A stretch of 64,000 bases of DNA from Pagrus major (lineage: Eukaryota > Chordata > Actinopteri > Spariformes > Sparidae). Numbering within the stretch: position 1 is the stretch's first letter; every line of letters begins with the position of its first letter. The notes under the pieces were generated by a model. The model made no database searches. It had not been told where the DNA came from and saw only the letters and a program-made list of their open reading frames with translations. A program made the translations under genes and the position numbers. Location of the stretch: positions 24,926,410 through 24,990,409 of the forward strand of contig NC_133223.1 of NCBI RefSeq assembly GCF_040436345.1, written 5' to 3'. Of the stretch, positions 1 through 12,000 are shown piece after piece.

Positions 1-264
1 CCTAATTAATCCCGAGCGATAATATTAACACGATGACGACGGTAAAGTATCGCCAAGTGTGAGCCCGTATCCCAGTGACAAGGACTGCAGTCTGTCAGAC
101 GGCAGCCCGCTCGCTGTGCGCTCTCTTCAGCTCGACTTGGTTTTTAGTGCGCAAAATCCTCCGCTGCGCGTCTGGAGACTCCAAGGTCGGCGCGCATCCG
201 TGCAGAGAGTCAGTCGCACCAGAGATCTGCGTCTGAAGTCTCACTCTCTCCGTCTGGGAGACAA
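1..264. promoter_or_regulatory. CpG-rich block, possible promoter or 5' noncoding exon of an unidentified gene
   Basis: The first 264 bases are rich in CG dinucleotides (for example around 94-120 and 165-205), unlike the AT-rich DNA that follows. The block ends in a good splice donor (ACAA|GTAAGA, GT at 265). No known protein was recognised in any frame, although a 69-codon open frame crosses the block on the plus strand. It may be the 5' untranslated exon of a plus-strand gene, or part of a promoter whose gene lies left of the window. It could be a distant alternative first exon of the UGT gene at 9080, but nothing in the sequence proves that. Confidence 0.35.
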
Positions 265-518
265 GTAAGAGGCTCGATGTCACTGATATCAGGTTTTGTT
301 CAGCGACACTTCCACGGGTTTTTTTTTTTTTTTTTTAACCCTTCACACGTTTTAAAAACTGGCAGTTCTCACTGTTTCGTGGTGGAAGTGACGGGTGGAT
401 GATGGGGCATATGAATCCAGTCACATTACACCAAACGTCGCCACGGCTGCTCTGCATCATGTGAGCTCATCTTAAAAGGTGTGCAGAACGCAAACAAACA
501 CGTTTTTTATTGTTTCAT

Positions 519-522
<4 letters not shown>

Positions 523-564
<42 letters not shown>
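523..564. repeat. (CA)n microsatellite
   Basis: About twenty uninterrupted CA dinucleotides, a length-variable simple repeat in gene-free DNA. Confidence 0.95.
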
Positions 565-570
<6 letters not shown>

Positions 571-1414
571 CTTCTAACTTGTAAACACAATTATATCACA
601 TGGCTGTTTGAATCGTGCCAGTGAAAAGAGGAGAATCTCAGCGGTGAGTGATCTTCATTCATCTGAAAAACAGGCTGACTCAGCAGTCCTGACCACAGAG
701 TCCAGACAGCCAAAGGTCAAACTGATGGCTGCACACAGGCAGCAACATTTTTTCTTCTGTGGACAAGACTGCAATTTAGGGATCCGTGTGAGTTTGGCTC
801 CACCATGTGGTCACAGACAAACATGTCACTTGGCACTTTTCTCTGAGCCAGCAAGATTTTAAAAACCATGTAACCAAAGAGAACAATTGCTTATCCCTCA
901 ACTGGGCTTTGTATAATGTATCTGTGGGTGATTTGTGCTTAATTGTATAATCACTGTAACTTTGTAACAGTTGGCGCTTCCTTGTGACCTGTAATTTAAT
1001 AAAAAAAGACGCCATACCCGGTTATCAAGTTTGCAAAATAATGCCAAAATGAACCAAAACTATGGCAGTCTGGAAGCCATAATGAACAAAAAAAGATGGA
1101 GGAAGTCTGGGCCAGCCAGCAGTGGGCTGTAGGACCCAGAACTTCCCTCTCTAAACTAAGAGAAGACACCACAAACTAAACTAAACAAACAAAGCCACAA
1201 ATACTGGACAACCAGACCTCCACCCTCAAAAAAAAAAAAAACAACAACTGAGGACAAAAACAGATAATCTAAAACAGTCAGGACTGGCTGGCCTGTGGAG
1301 GAAAAGAGCTCCTTCTCCTCTAACCTCCCTTAAAAATGTGGCAGGGCTAGTTCCCTGATGAGCAGCACCTGAGAGAAGGGAAGGAGAGCAGAGGAGGACA
1401 AAACACAGAAGGGG

Positions 1415-1510
1415 GGAATGCGTATCTTGGCCAGGTCTCCCTCGAAAAAGAGATTCAAATATGAGGGGACAACCTGGTTAAATAAAGGATAAACAAAATA
1501 AAAAAGATAA
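1415..1510 (+). mobile_element. LINE 3' tail (L2/Maui-like)
   Basis: The phrases GGCCAGGTCTCCCT, AAAAGAGATT and CCTGGTTAAATAAAGG, followed by an AT-rich tail, are the familiar 3' end of L2-type LINEs in teleosts. A related tail is present at 60025-60095. Only the 3' end is present, as expected from 5'-truncated insertion. Confidence 0.6.
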
Positions 1511-1559
1511 AGATGCTGAAAAGCTTGTTCATGCTTCTGCTTCTAGTCGTCTTCACTAG

Positions 1560-2050
1560 TGTAACATTCGTATCTGGCCTGCCAAAAGCAGCCGTTGCAA
1601 AACTTCCGACTATTCAGAATGCGGATCAGATCAGATCAACGTAACTCCTGTTTTACACAACCTGCGGCTCCCTGTTTCCTGTTTAAAGTTTTATGCATAG
1701 TTTTTCAGGCCTCGCCATATTTCATGTCACAAACTGCCTTATCGTTTTTATGATCTTTCACAAACACGAAGATCCTCAGCAGCTGCCTTTTAACTATTTC
1801 CAAGGTCACCACACAGGCTGCTTTTAGCCATCGTGCCCCAAAACTGTGGGACACTTTGTCTTTAAATATTAGACTTGCTGACTCAGTGGATGGTTTTAAA
1901 TGACATCGTAAAACGTATCTTTTTTGTTTAGCCTATAGTAACCTGCTGTCTGTTTTTATATTTCTAGAGACTGTGCTGTTGCTGCTGAACTGTACATCGC
2001 GTTGAGCTTCAGCCTGTGTATGAAAGTTGCCATATAAATACAGTTAATTC
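1560..2050 (+). mobile_element. LINE ORF2 C-terminal fragment (L2/CR1 type, decayed)
   Basis: Broken plus-strand frames give pieces resembling the end of the reverse-transcriptase ORF of fish L2/CR1-like LINEs, for example ITPVLHNLRLPVS-like text near 1640-1680, LRSSAAAF-like text near 1770-1795, and a GTLCL-type stretch near 1850. The order of the pieces matches the family. Stops and frameshifts make it a dead 5'-truncated copy. It ends near a TATAAATA-type tail at about 2033. The subfamily is uncertain. Confidence 0.55.
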
Positions 2051-4639
2051 ATTCATTCAGTTGCAGTTGTTTTGCAGTGTGAAGATCATATTACACCTCC
2101 AGTTTATATCTGACAGTATAAAATAATCAGATTTTTATCACCTGCCGAATCTTTGCGAGACTAATCGACCAAACGTTCTTTATTTAAGCTTCAATAGCCG
2201 TGACAGAATCCAGTGATTTGTGTCGGAGGGCGATGAGTCGATCAGGTGCAACAATGAAACATGAGAGGAGCATTTCAGAACAAAATGTCTCTGTTTGTAC
2301 CGCCGAGGCAGTATCAGTTCAGTGTGAAGGTATCTCATTGCAGTTTCTTTCTTTTCAACTGTGTTATACAAAAGACTCTGGATTTAATGCAGTGCCCGCC
2401 GTCCTTTCTGTGGGAATAGTCACACCAGGGTGCAGTTAAAACATCACAGACACATTTAAATCTTTCTTTTTTGACAAATATGTTTATTGTATTTTCTGCA
2501 TAATCGTACACTTCACATTAAGCACACAAAGCACTCAGCACATCACATAAAGGCAGTCTGAATACAATGGAAGGAGGGCACCTACAGCTGTCGTACTTGT
2601 CGACAGAGTACCAGAATCACAGCTTGGTGGATAAAAACAAATTAACCAACACTTTATATTAACATAACCTGCCAGATGTGTATGTAAACAGCTATTCATT
2701 TTCACGAATGAGCCCCAAATCTTCTCAAATCTTTACCCTTTACTGCATACAGTGTGTGAGTTGCTCCAAAGCGAGACATTTCAAAGAATCCATCAACTTT
2801 GCTTGCTCGGTCTATGAACAGCTCAGTTTTTTTATTCAATATTCAATTTAGCTTAGAGGAAAGAAAACATAACCATCTTATATAGATTATTAAGTTTACA
2901 GTTAAATGGGAAACATCCAAATATACACAGTTTAGGGCATAGTGGAAAGGTTTCTTTTATTGCAGAGGATAAAGCTGTTGTTATCTCCTTTTAATACCCA
3001 ATGAAACAAGCTGCCCTTATGTATACCACAGGTGTATTAGGGTTGATACCATGGAGGAAAACTGGGGTAATCTACAGTTTCTTTATCCATTTGTAATGAA
3101 GTAATCTGAACTGAGTGTTAATAGTTGGAACTTGAGCTTGAAAATGGTTTTCAGTACCTGATCTATTGTCAGGTTGCCTTCTGACTCATACCTAACACGT
3201 CCTGATTTGACTGTTTGAGATCAGTCCATCCATTTCACACGTCCATCGTCTGAGAGTTGCATTTCTTTCAGTTTTTATGTCACAGGTTTAATGAGTATTT
3301 TTTTTGATCATATAAACTTGTGTTGTGTTGAACATTAAAAAGGAGTTTGATATAAACTATTCTTTGTAAAAGACAAAGCAGGCACTGCTTTATTTCATAC
3401 TTTTTACCAGAGCCCGACCGATAGTTGCAGCGCTTCCTCAGATGTGGTTATCAAAGACTTGTGAAGATATTGTCAAGATATGTAACTTAATTGTCTAAAA
3501 TGACATCAGTGCACTGAAACAATAAACTTCTCTGGGAATGTAATATTTTTCTGGATTCAAATATCTGCGAAAAAAAATTACAAAGTTTTGATATCAGCAC
3601 GTATCGCACAACATATACAGTAAATATTGATTTAATGGCTCTTAACTGTGCTGACCTGATATTATTCCAAACTCGAATACCACTCGTCCATATTTAATCT
3701 GACGTGTTTGAGTGCACACTGCACAGAGATGCTTGTTAGCCTTTCTTTCCTACAAATCGCGTATGTAAAAACCACCCCTTCTGTAAACTACAGACAGTAT
3801 ATATTGTTCATGGTGAGAAAGCTGCAGACAGTCAGGACTTTTAACTTACACCCACTGTCCTGAACCCTGAACACTGATTGATATCAGGCTGTCATTCATT
3901 TTAATGGCCTGGATTTCACCTCTGTAACAATGGATATCATGTAATTACTTAAAAGGGATGATATGTGACTGATTAGGAGCCATTACACAAATGTATCAGG
4001 GTTTCGTGCCAGGAGTGGTCAACATCGCTTCAAGTGATAAGAACATACAGCTCGCTAGTTATTAATTAAACATTAACGCTGAGTGTGTGTTCACTTCTAC
4101 CAGCCAGAAATCAGGGCAGGTCAGTTAAGTTCAACTCATGAAATAATCAGCAGAATATAACACACAAACAACTCGACATGGACTTTGAAATTTAATTTTA
4201 CCAAGGAGCCATATACATGTATTTATATGACAGCAATAAATTGTTAAAAGGAAGAACGGTCCAGTGTTTAATCAATTAATCAGTCTTATTAAATGTGCAG
4301 AATCCCCATTCAGCATGGTTTGAATATAATAAATCATAGAGTTTAACATAAAACAACCATCTGTCTGTTAAAACAGGCTGAGGAAGAGCAGTGTTGATGA
4401 AAATGTCACCATTTTGGTGCATTAAATAAGCAGATATTAGAGACTTGCGGTGTGCAACCCATCATTTGTTCAATGGTTTGCTCACTTTAACTCAACGCCT
4501 GGCCTTCTTTGATTTGGTTGTGCACGTACACTTTTTTACAAGGGGAACAGTAGGAAAATGCTCTGAAGGCAACTGATCTTTTGTCATTTGAGAGAATGAC
4601 CCGGATGCCTGCAGCGAGCGAGTGAAGAGGACTTGTTTG

Positions 4640-5030
4640 TGCATATGGTGAAGTTAGCTCTGAGAAGTAAGATGGTGCATGTCAGGCCTTGTAACTTAGC
4701 TTCAGTTTGCACTGATAACCAGTGAAGATTTTCCAGTTTTTGTCAAAACTCTTGCTGCAGCATTCTGACTTCTAGAAGCACAAGCAGGGAGACTGAACAA
4801 AACCAGGCAAAAGGGCATCACAATAATCAAGAGTGGAAGATTCAAATGCATGGATTATGCTTTCAACATCACACAAGAATAAAATAGGTCAGATTTTAGC
4901 AATATTACTCAAATGAAAAAATGTTGTCCTGGATATAGCCTTGATAAAAATGAGACTCAAACAAATGCCCATGTTTTTAGCTTAGAGTTTGAATGTTTAG
5001 CTAAATAAAACACAGTCCTGGGTTAAAATA
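4640..5030. repeat. dispersed teleost repeat, decayed copy
   Basis: Phrases such as AACCAGTGAAGATTTTCCAG, GCTGCAGCATTCTGACTTCT and ATAATCAAGAGTGGAAGATT follow the order of a repeat very common in fish genomes. I know it from its repeated wording, not from a confirmed class. No intact frame remains. Confidence 0.45.
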
Positions 5031-6183
5031 AATAACACAGAAAATATCCAATTGGGCATGTTCTCTTTGGCACCACCGTCTGGCTGAACAGTACAATCAC
5101 CTCATAGTTTGCAGAGAAAACTGCAGTAGTTTGTCATGAAAGGCTCTTTTTATATGTCTTCAAAGCAGTTAAGAAGTCAGATGTTCTTCTTTTGTAACAT
5201 TTTAATTAAAATTACACTGTGGCTGAAAATACGTCTGTCATAAAATGCTCAAAATATGAACATAACTGACACAAATTGTGCACGCAAACAGACAAAATCC
5301 CTAAAAGCAGTTTGTATTGATCTGACATTAATTATGGTTTCCATTTGTTATAACTGACAGGCACCGGCTCGGCTGCAAACTGACAAATAAGACATGGTAT
5401 CTTCGTATTTTCCAAAACGGCACATTGCATCAGGTTGTCAGCATGTTGTCATTTTTTGTTTTTTGTGCTAATTTTGTAGCTGCATTCTCACCTTTTAAGA
5501 GCATGTTATAATAATTTTATTCATGTTAAGGTTTGTTCCACAACCTGTCTCTGAGCTGCACATGACTGGAGCTGGAGATGTTCATTAAACGGGATCTGTC
5601 TTATAGTGATGACAAAAATATTTTTAACTTTTCATCCTCAACAACATTTTTAAAATATCCCTCATCACCAAAGCCCTCTAACTACATCAGAGTGTTCGTA
5701 CGAGAGAAAACAAGTAAAATATCAGCAAAAAATAGTGCTTATAGTTCCAGCCACCAGACCATGAGTCACTCTGCCTTAATTTTAAACTTACATTCATGCC
5801 AACATCTCACTGTATGAACATGCAGCAATGTTTTTAAAGGGATTTAAGGTTTAGTGGAGAATCAGGTCCAGACTCCTGCCATATCATACTCGTCATTAAT
5901 TAACTCAAACAGCTGCACATAACACGTCTGAGGTGCCAAAGTCGTGAGAGAAAAGGGGTCAAGGACTGTGAACAGGTTGTGAATCTACAGCTCAATCACC
6001 TCACGCACAGTTTTACATGCAAGAGCCTCGTTACCCTGCACGCACTCCAAACGTCTCAGTAAAGGTCTTGTTTTATAAGTTGCTAAGCGAAACTGGATGC
6101 TCTGTTCCTGTCTATCAGCCAGGTTCAGACTGGCTGTGCATATTCATTCAAGTTTAACAGGTGAATGGTAAAGCCTCTAGAAG

Positions 6184-6356
6184 TTAAAGGTGCACCATGT
6201 AGTTTGGGGGAAGATCTTCATTGACTGTTCATTGACAGTGACCCTGCCACCTTTCTAGCTTCAAACAGTGTTCTGGGGACCTTATTTTCCTCTGAGAACA
6301 GCTTGTTTATTCAGTTATGGGGAAAAAAACTCCAAAACTATGTAGTGCCCCTTTAA
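6184..6356. mobile_element. TTAA-flanked MITE
   Basis: The element is bounded by TTAA at 6184-6187 and 6353-6356. Its ends are imperfect inverted repeats of about 20 bp: AGGTGCACCATGTAGTTTGG on the left and the complement of CCAAAACTATGTAGTGCCCC on the right. A TTAA target site with AGG...CCT ends fits a non-autonomous piggyBac- or Kolobok-type element of about 170 bp. It has no coding capacity. Confidence 0.7.
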
Positions 6357-6581
6357 GGCATGGACCCTTAAAGGTGGGGTGAGCACTTTGGGCTGGTGGG
6401 TCAGTCAGAGCAATGATTGTTTTTTATTGAGGGTCATCACCTGGTCGTCAAATACCAACGACTCCGGGATGACACTCAACAATAAACGATCTTTCTCCCC
6501 AATCACTCGTGCCTGCTTTAAGGTGTCAGTATGCTCAAAATAAACTACTTGGTACACTGCGTTTGTGTTTCTGAGTCTGAA

Positions 6582-7190
6582 ACCACTGGATATTTATGGA
6601 GACCCTGGGACAATTTCCAGCTGTGCTCGTGGAGACAAAACCAGGTGTTTTTAATGACACGTTGTGACATGTCCAGCCTGCTTTGTTGTGACAAAGCCAG
6701 GTTTTTTAGGCCAAAATCAGACCTTTTCCTAACCCTAACCAAGCGGTTTTTGCCAACTCTCAAATGCAGCAGCTTGGTGTCCTTAAGCTTCAAAATATGA
6801 TGCTCTACCTACCTCTCTTGCACCTCTAGTGTCAGATTTGGACGTGAAGGGCTCTGCGGTCAAGTTAGCAATTAAAGATTATATGCTTTGTCCTGTTATG
6901 CTTTCAAAATAAAGCGTGCTGACAAACAATTCACTTATTATGACATGACTTTTGGACTGTTATTAACGTTGTCAAAAGGTTGTGGTTTGGTTAGGTTTAG
7001 GCACAAAAACTACTTGGTGAGGTTTAGGAAAAGATCATACTTTCACAGAAGCGTAAGTGACGTAACTCACTCACTAACTCAAGTCATTTACGTAACATTA
7101 AAACTCTTGACCACAAACAGGGTGCAAACCCCTGTCTCCTGAGGTAAAACACAGTGTATGACCCTTTTAACCACCCTGACCACAAGGCCT
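6582..7190. repeat. dispersed repeat family A, copy 1 (with extra segment)
   Basis: The left edge CCACTGGATATTTATGGAGA is shared with copies at 40497, 51421 and 59378. Internal blocks AAAACCAGGTGTTTTTA and CTTTTCCTAACCCTAACCAA follow in the same order. From 6970 a second block (GGTTTGGTTAGGTTTAGGCA) matches the copy near 49625. No protein or terminal inverted repeat is apparent, so the class is unknown. Confidence 0.55.
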
Positions 7191-8935
7191 TTTCTCACTC
7201 TTTATACTACTGCAGTAGAGAGGAGCTTCAAGGAGTCAAGCTAGAGCAGCAACCGCAGCATCAAACTTAGAAGCATAAGGCCACTGGCAGGCTACTGTAT
7301 TTGATGTGTTGGGAGTCAGACAGGGCTGACACACCAAAGCACAGTGTTGTCACAACAAAAAATAGAAAACTAAACCCAAAAAGAGTTTCAACATATTTAT
7401 GGTAGCTGAAATGTATATTGTCGACAATTATTATGATGATTGGGTTTCACTTCCCAAACACTTTATTTGTGTTTCACTTGTTTGTACACAAGGAAAGTGC
7501 ACCAAAAAAAAGAAAATGCCCCGAGCTGATTGTCAGACAGCTTTAGACTATCTCCACACTAACCCAGTTAGAGCTGAATGTTCAGAGTGAAATCTTTCCA
7601 TACTTAAACAGCTAATCAAAAAGAAAAAAACAGTTCAGCATTTTTTTATGTGTAACTGTCAGCAAACAGCAAAACTGTAACAAGTTGGACAGACAGACTG
7701 GCTACTCTGTTCAATTATTTAGTTCCCCCTACCAGGTCTGGGCAAGTTTATGTCATCGTTGTGCAAAAGGTTCGTTTTCCCCTGCGACACTAAGCATGAC
7801 AGCAGCTTTTCTAGACTTTTTCTGTTGCGAAAAGCTACATTTTCAAGCATGAGAAAGAGAGAAATAAAGGATGTTCTTTCAAATTTAGCCACTTTTATGT
7901 GGTCATTGTCTTAAAAGTAATACTGTTTATTATTTACAAGAATAGTTGGTCATTCTCCTTAATCTTTAAAAGCATGTGTTTCCCTGACAGGACTCCACAT
8001 ATTGTTGTTTACATTGTGAACAATTGGAGAAAAAAAAAGCACAGACAGCACATTGTCAGATAAGAGAATCTGGTAGTGGTGTTCGTGTCTTTGACCCATA
8101 AAAGCTGCACTTCCTGATATTCTTCTCACGATTGTCTTGTTCTTAATTAATTTGAATGAGGTAATAAGTGAAAGCTTATCTCAATTACGCAACCAGTGCA
8201 GGGTTTTCTAGGGTAAAGCAAGTCAGAACCGAGGGTAAAATTCCACAAATAACAGAGTTTGTTTGATGTTATCGTCCCGCTCCAATGAGGAGGGTGTCAG
8301 TGTCCTATTACGGCTGGCTTCGCACGCTACTGGCCTCTTCACAATGGTTATAGGTATACATGTTTGCGTGTGAGCATGGAGGGTGAAAAAAAAGTAGGGC
8401 ATATGCGCTTGCACGCATGTGTCTGGTTTTCAGAGGGAGGAGAGAAGGAGCAGCCAAAGTAAACAGAGAGGACTTTGCACCAATCCGAAGGTATTACGGC
8501 AAACATGCACAGCCACTGTGACTTGCAAGTGTTACTGATCGGCCACTGCAGGAGAAAATGAGCTCATGTACAAGCAAAAAACTGCATTTTGCATGATGAG
8601 TAAATGGAATAAAGAAAAGCATTTTTGCTACTCATATCCTAAAAAACACAAACCTTATTTCTTTTTAAATATTTCATTTGAAAAACAGTTTATTAATCCT
8701 TAGACTGCATTATTTATTTTTTTTTACCTTCCATAAGAAAAACTTAACCGCAAATTATAAAAATACAAACTAAAAGTTGTATGCTTGTCACTAAATGTTC
8801 CATGTAAATGAATACACAAGCCATTTAGAAAAATATACAAAGCCCCATAAGAGAATGATTAACTGGAGACAAACTGAGTGGTCGACTTTCCACAAGTTCC
8901 ACTGGGAACCTCCTCTTTCTCTGTCTTCCTGTGGT

Positions 8936-8942
8936 TATATAA
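8936..8942 (+). promoter_or_regulatory. TATA box of the UGT gene
   Basis: TATATAA lies about 140 bases upstream of the UGT start codon at 9080, at a distance that fits a short 5' leader beginning near 8965-8975. The assignment rests on motif and position only. Confidence 0.5.
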
Positions 8943-9079
8943 TAGCCCGCTTGCACACAGAGCCTTAACTTCCTGCTCAATTTAAACACACACTCCCTCA
9001 CACACACATAAAGCCTCCTCACAACAGCAGCTTCCACTAGCTCTCAAAACAAGCCAGCTTGCAGAACACAGAGGAGGCA

Positions 9080-12000
9080 ATGAGCAGCGGGGTGTGGTTT
9101 CCTACGCTGGGGCTGGTGGCCTGGCTGTGCTGCCTCAGTCTGGGGCCCGTTCAGGGGGGGAAGGTGCTGGTTCATCCTGTGGATGGGAGCCACTGGCTCA
9201 GCATGAAGATACTGGTGAAGGAGCTCGCCCGCCGGGGCCATGAGGTCTTGGTGCTAGTGCCTGAAAGCAGCCTGTTGATGAAGGGATCAGAGAGCTACAA
9301 GACGGAGTTCTACAAAGTGCCCTTCACCAAAGCTGAACTGGATGCTAATTTTGATGAACTGAAGGAGTCAGTGTTCCTCAAGCCACCAGAAATCACAGAC
9401 TTGTTCGTCAATGTGCAGCGTTTGGTTACATTTACTTCAATGCAGGTGACAGGTTGCGAGAGTTTGCTGAACAACAAGGCTACAATAAGTCGACTGAGGA
9501 AAGAGGGCTTCGATCTTGTGCTCACAGACCCCTTCCTGCCCTGCGGCTCCATCCTGGCTCATTTATTTTCCATCCCAGCGGTTTATTTCCTCCATGGACT
9601 TCCATGTGAGCTGGATTCAAAGGCTAACCAGTGCCCTTTGCCTGTTTCCTATGTTCCTGTGAGCTTCTCTGGTAATTCACCTGCCATGACCTTCCCACAG
9701 AGAGTCAAAAACATGGCCATGTCTTTTCTGGAGTCCTACCTATGCACAGTAATGTATTCCAGTTTTGATGACCTGACCAGCAGGCAAATAGGAGATGGCA
9801 TGACTTACAAGAGACTTCTTGGTGAGGGTGCTTTCTGGCTTCACAGACATGACTTTGTTTTTGACTGGCCCAAACCTGTCATGCCAAACACGGCTCTAAT
9901 CGGAGGGATCAACTGTGCAAAGAAGGCTCCTCTGCCAGCGGTGAGTATCAATAATGTATCTAAACATCTGGATTCACTTAAGGCAAATGACATAGCCTTG
10001 CTTTGTGTTGAGACCTCCTGAACTTTAAAAACCAGAAGACCACCTGTAATTATTTGTTTTATAGTAAAGGAATAGTTCACTCAAAAAAAAAAATTCAGTC
10101 ATTATCTACTCACCCTCGTGCTGATGGAAAGTCAGGTGAAATGATGTAGTCCACAAAGCATTTCGGGAGCTTCACAGCAAAGCAGAGTCGCAGCATTCTC
10201 CTAAACAACTGAAGTAGATGGGGACTTGTTTATTTGTTTGTTTTTTTTAAATTGAAAAAAACAATATGGCTCACACAGTTTGTCCGGCATAATCCAAGTT
10301 TGATATCCAGATTGATTTTAAAAGATATTATTTACATCTTTAACATTCAGTCAAGCTAAAGCTTTTAGCTCAGCTGTTACAATGAGGATTTCAGCTTAAA
10401 AAAAGTTGTAAATAATGTCTTTACAAATCTATCTGGGATCTCTGGGCTGCTGGAGAGTTGGATAACATCGGACAAACTGTATGGAGCTGTTTTATCTTGT
10501 TTTTCTGGCTGTTTTCTTACATTTTACAACAAGTCCCCATCTACTTCAGTTGTTTAGGAGAATGCTGCAACTCTTTTTTTATCTGTGAAGCTCCAGAAAT
10601 GTTTTTTGTGGACAGTGAAACTTCACCCGACTTTCCATCAGCATGAGGGTGAGTAGATAATGACTGAAATTTCATTTTCAGGTGAACTTTTCCTTTAACA
10701 ATTGATAGAATGACAACATAAATACAAACGGGGTTGTTCATACAGTAGCAACAGACTCATGGGTATTATTACCCAGTTTGTCTCTCTTAGCTCACTGTTA
10801 TGATTGCACAACCTGCAAATTCTGCTCTTGCCATCGCTTTTTTCAGCAGCAATTGGTCAGCTCATGTCAGGAAAAAAAGGTAGCAACTTCTTAAAAAAGA
10901 AAAAAAAGGGATCATGTAGCATTTAAAGCATTTTGAGAGCAAAAAACAGCTAAAAAGAGAGTGAAAACTTAGATGTGGCCCAGAAACACAATCCCAAAAA
11001 AGTGCTAATGTAGTGCTGCATCTGCCCTTTGTGTGTAAAATGGTACACAACACATCACTTTGTCAGAAATAACTTTAAACTGATATGTTGTTGTTGATTT
11101 ATTTTTGACCCCACATTAATCTTAGTTGGTGATTAACACGGTTACTAACCACAACAAGACCTTCAGTGATCATTTTCGGTGCTACAAGACTGTAGTTTCA
11201 TGCTTCAACTGAATTATGCAGATAAATGTCACTGGTGCTGAAGATTGTTTTGACATTGTGTAATGATTTCCAAGAACTGGCTCATAACACTGTGAAAGAG
11301 TGGGTTTGTCTGCTCCTCTTGAAGATTCAGTGTGTACGAAAACTGAGCCAGGAAAAGCAGAATTCTGGAGTTTGGCCAGCAAGAGAGGAAATGAGGGGCC
11401 CTGTGTCAACAAGTAGAACATGCTCTATAAAAGCAAAATAAATGTGCTTTAGGATTACTTAATTTGGTGCATCTATCCTGAATACAATGTTGATGAAGAT
11501 AATGTATGGCTGCGGTTTTCAGATGGAAGTGATATAATGTCTGCACTCTCATTGATCTAACCTTTTACCCTGAGCATGCATACAGTACATTCTACAAACT
11601 GAGAATTTTTTAATGTTTCTGAGTTGCATTTTTGTGTCTTTTCCCACCTCCCTGCAGGACTTGGAAGAGTTTGTAGAGGGCTCGGGAGATGACGGCTTTA
11701 TTGTCTTTACCCTGGGCTCAATGGTGGCCAACATGCCTGAGGAGATCGCTAAAAGGTTCTTTGATGGCTTTCGACAAATACCTCAAAGGGTAACGACGAC
11801 CTGAACTGATTAAATCACTTACAATCCAATCACTCTACGCAACTCTAATGATTACTTTTGTCAGGCTGCTCTTTGTCCTCTTCAAGCACGACAAACATTT
11901 ACACTTCAGCCAGAGAATTTCAGCTTAACAAACTGTATGCTAAACCCCAATCAGCTTGAGCCATAGGACTTTGTCCCCATGCTTTGCCTTCTTGTAAACA

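Larger units (their letters stand above)
265..8900. other. gene-free stretch left of the UGT gene
   Basis: No exon that could be tied to a known protein was seen here. Open frames are short (under 95 codons) and overlap on both strands as expected by chance. The stretch holds a CA microsatellite, LINE remnants (1415-1510, 1560-2050), an older dispersed repeat (4640-5030), a TTAA-flanked MITE (6184-6356) and a copy of a dispersed repeat family (6582-7190). The remainder is AT-rich and shows nothing further that I can name. Confidence 0.6.

Noticed and set aside
3405-3620. Possible full copy of the TAGAGCCYGACC MITE at 3411
   Set aside because: Only the left end is recognisable; no matching right end was found.
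9059-9079. Upstream in-frame extension of the UGT start
   Set aside because: It would start at TTG; the ATG at 9080 leads directly into a good signal peptide.
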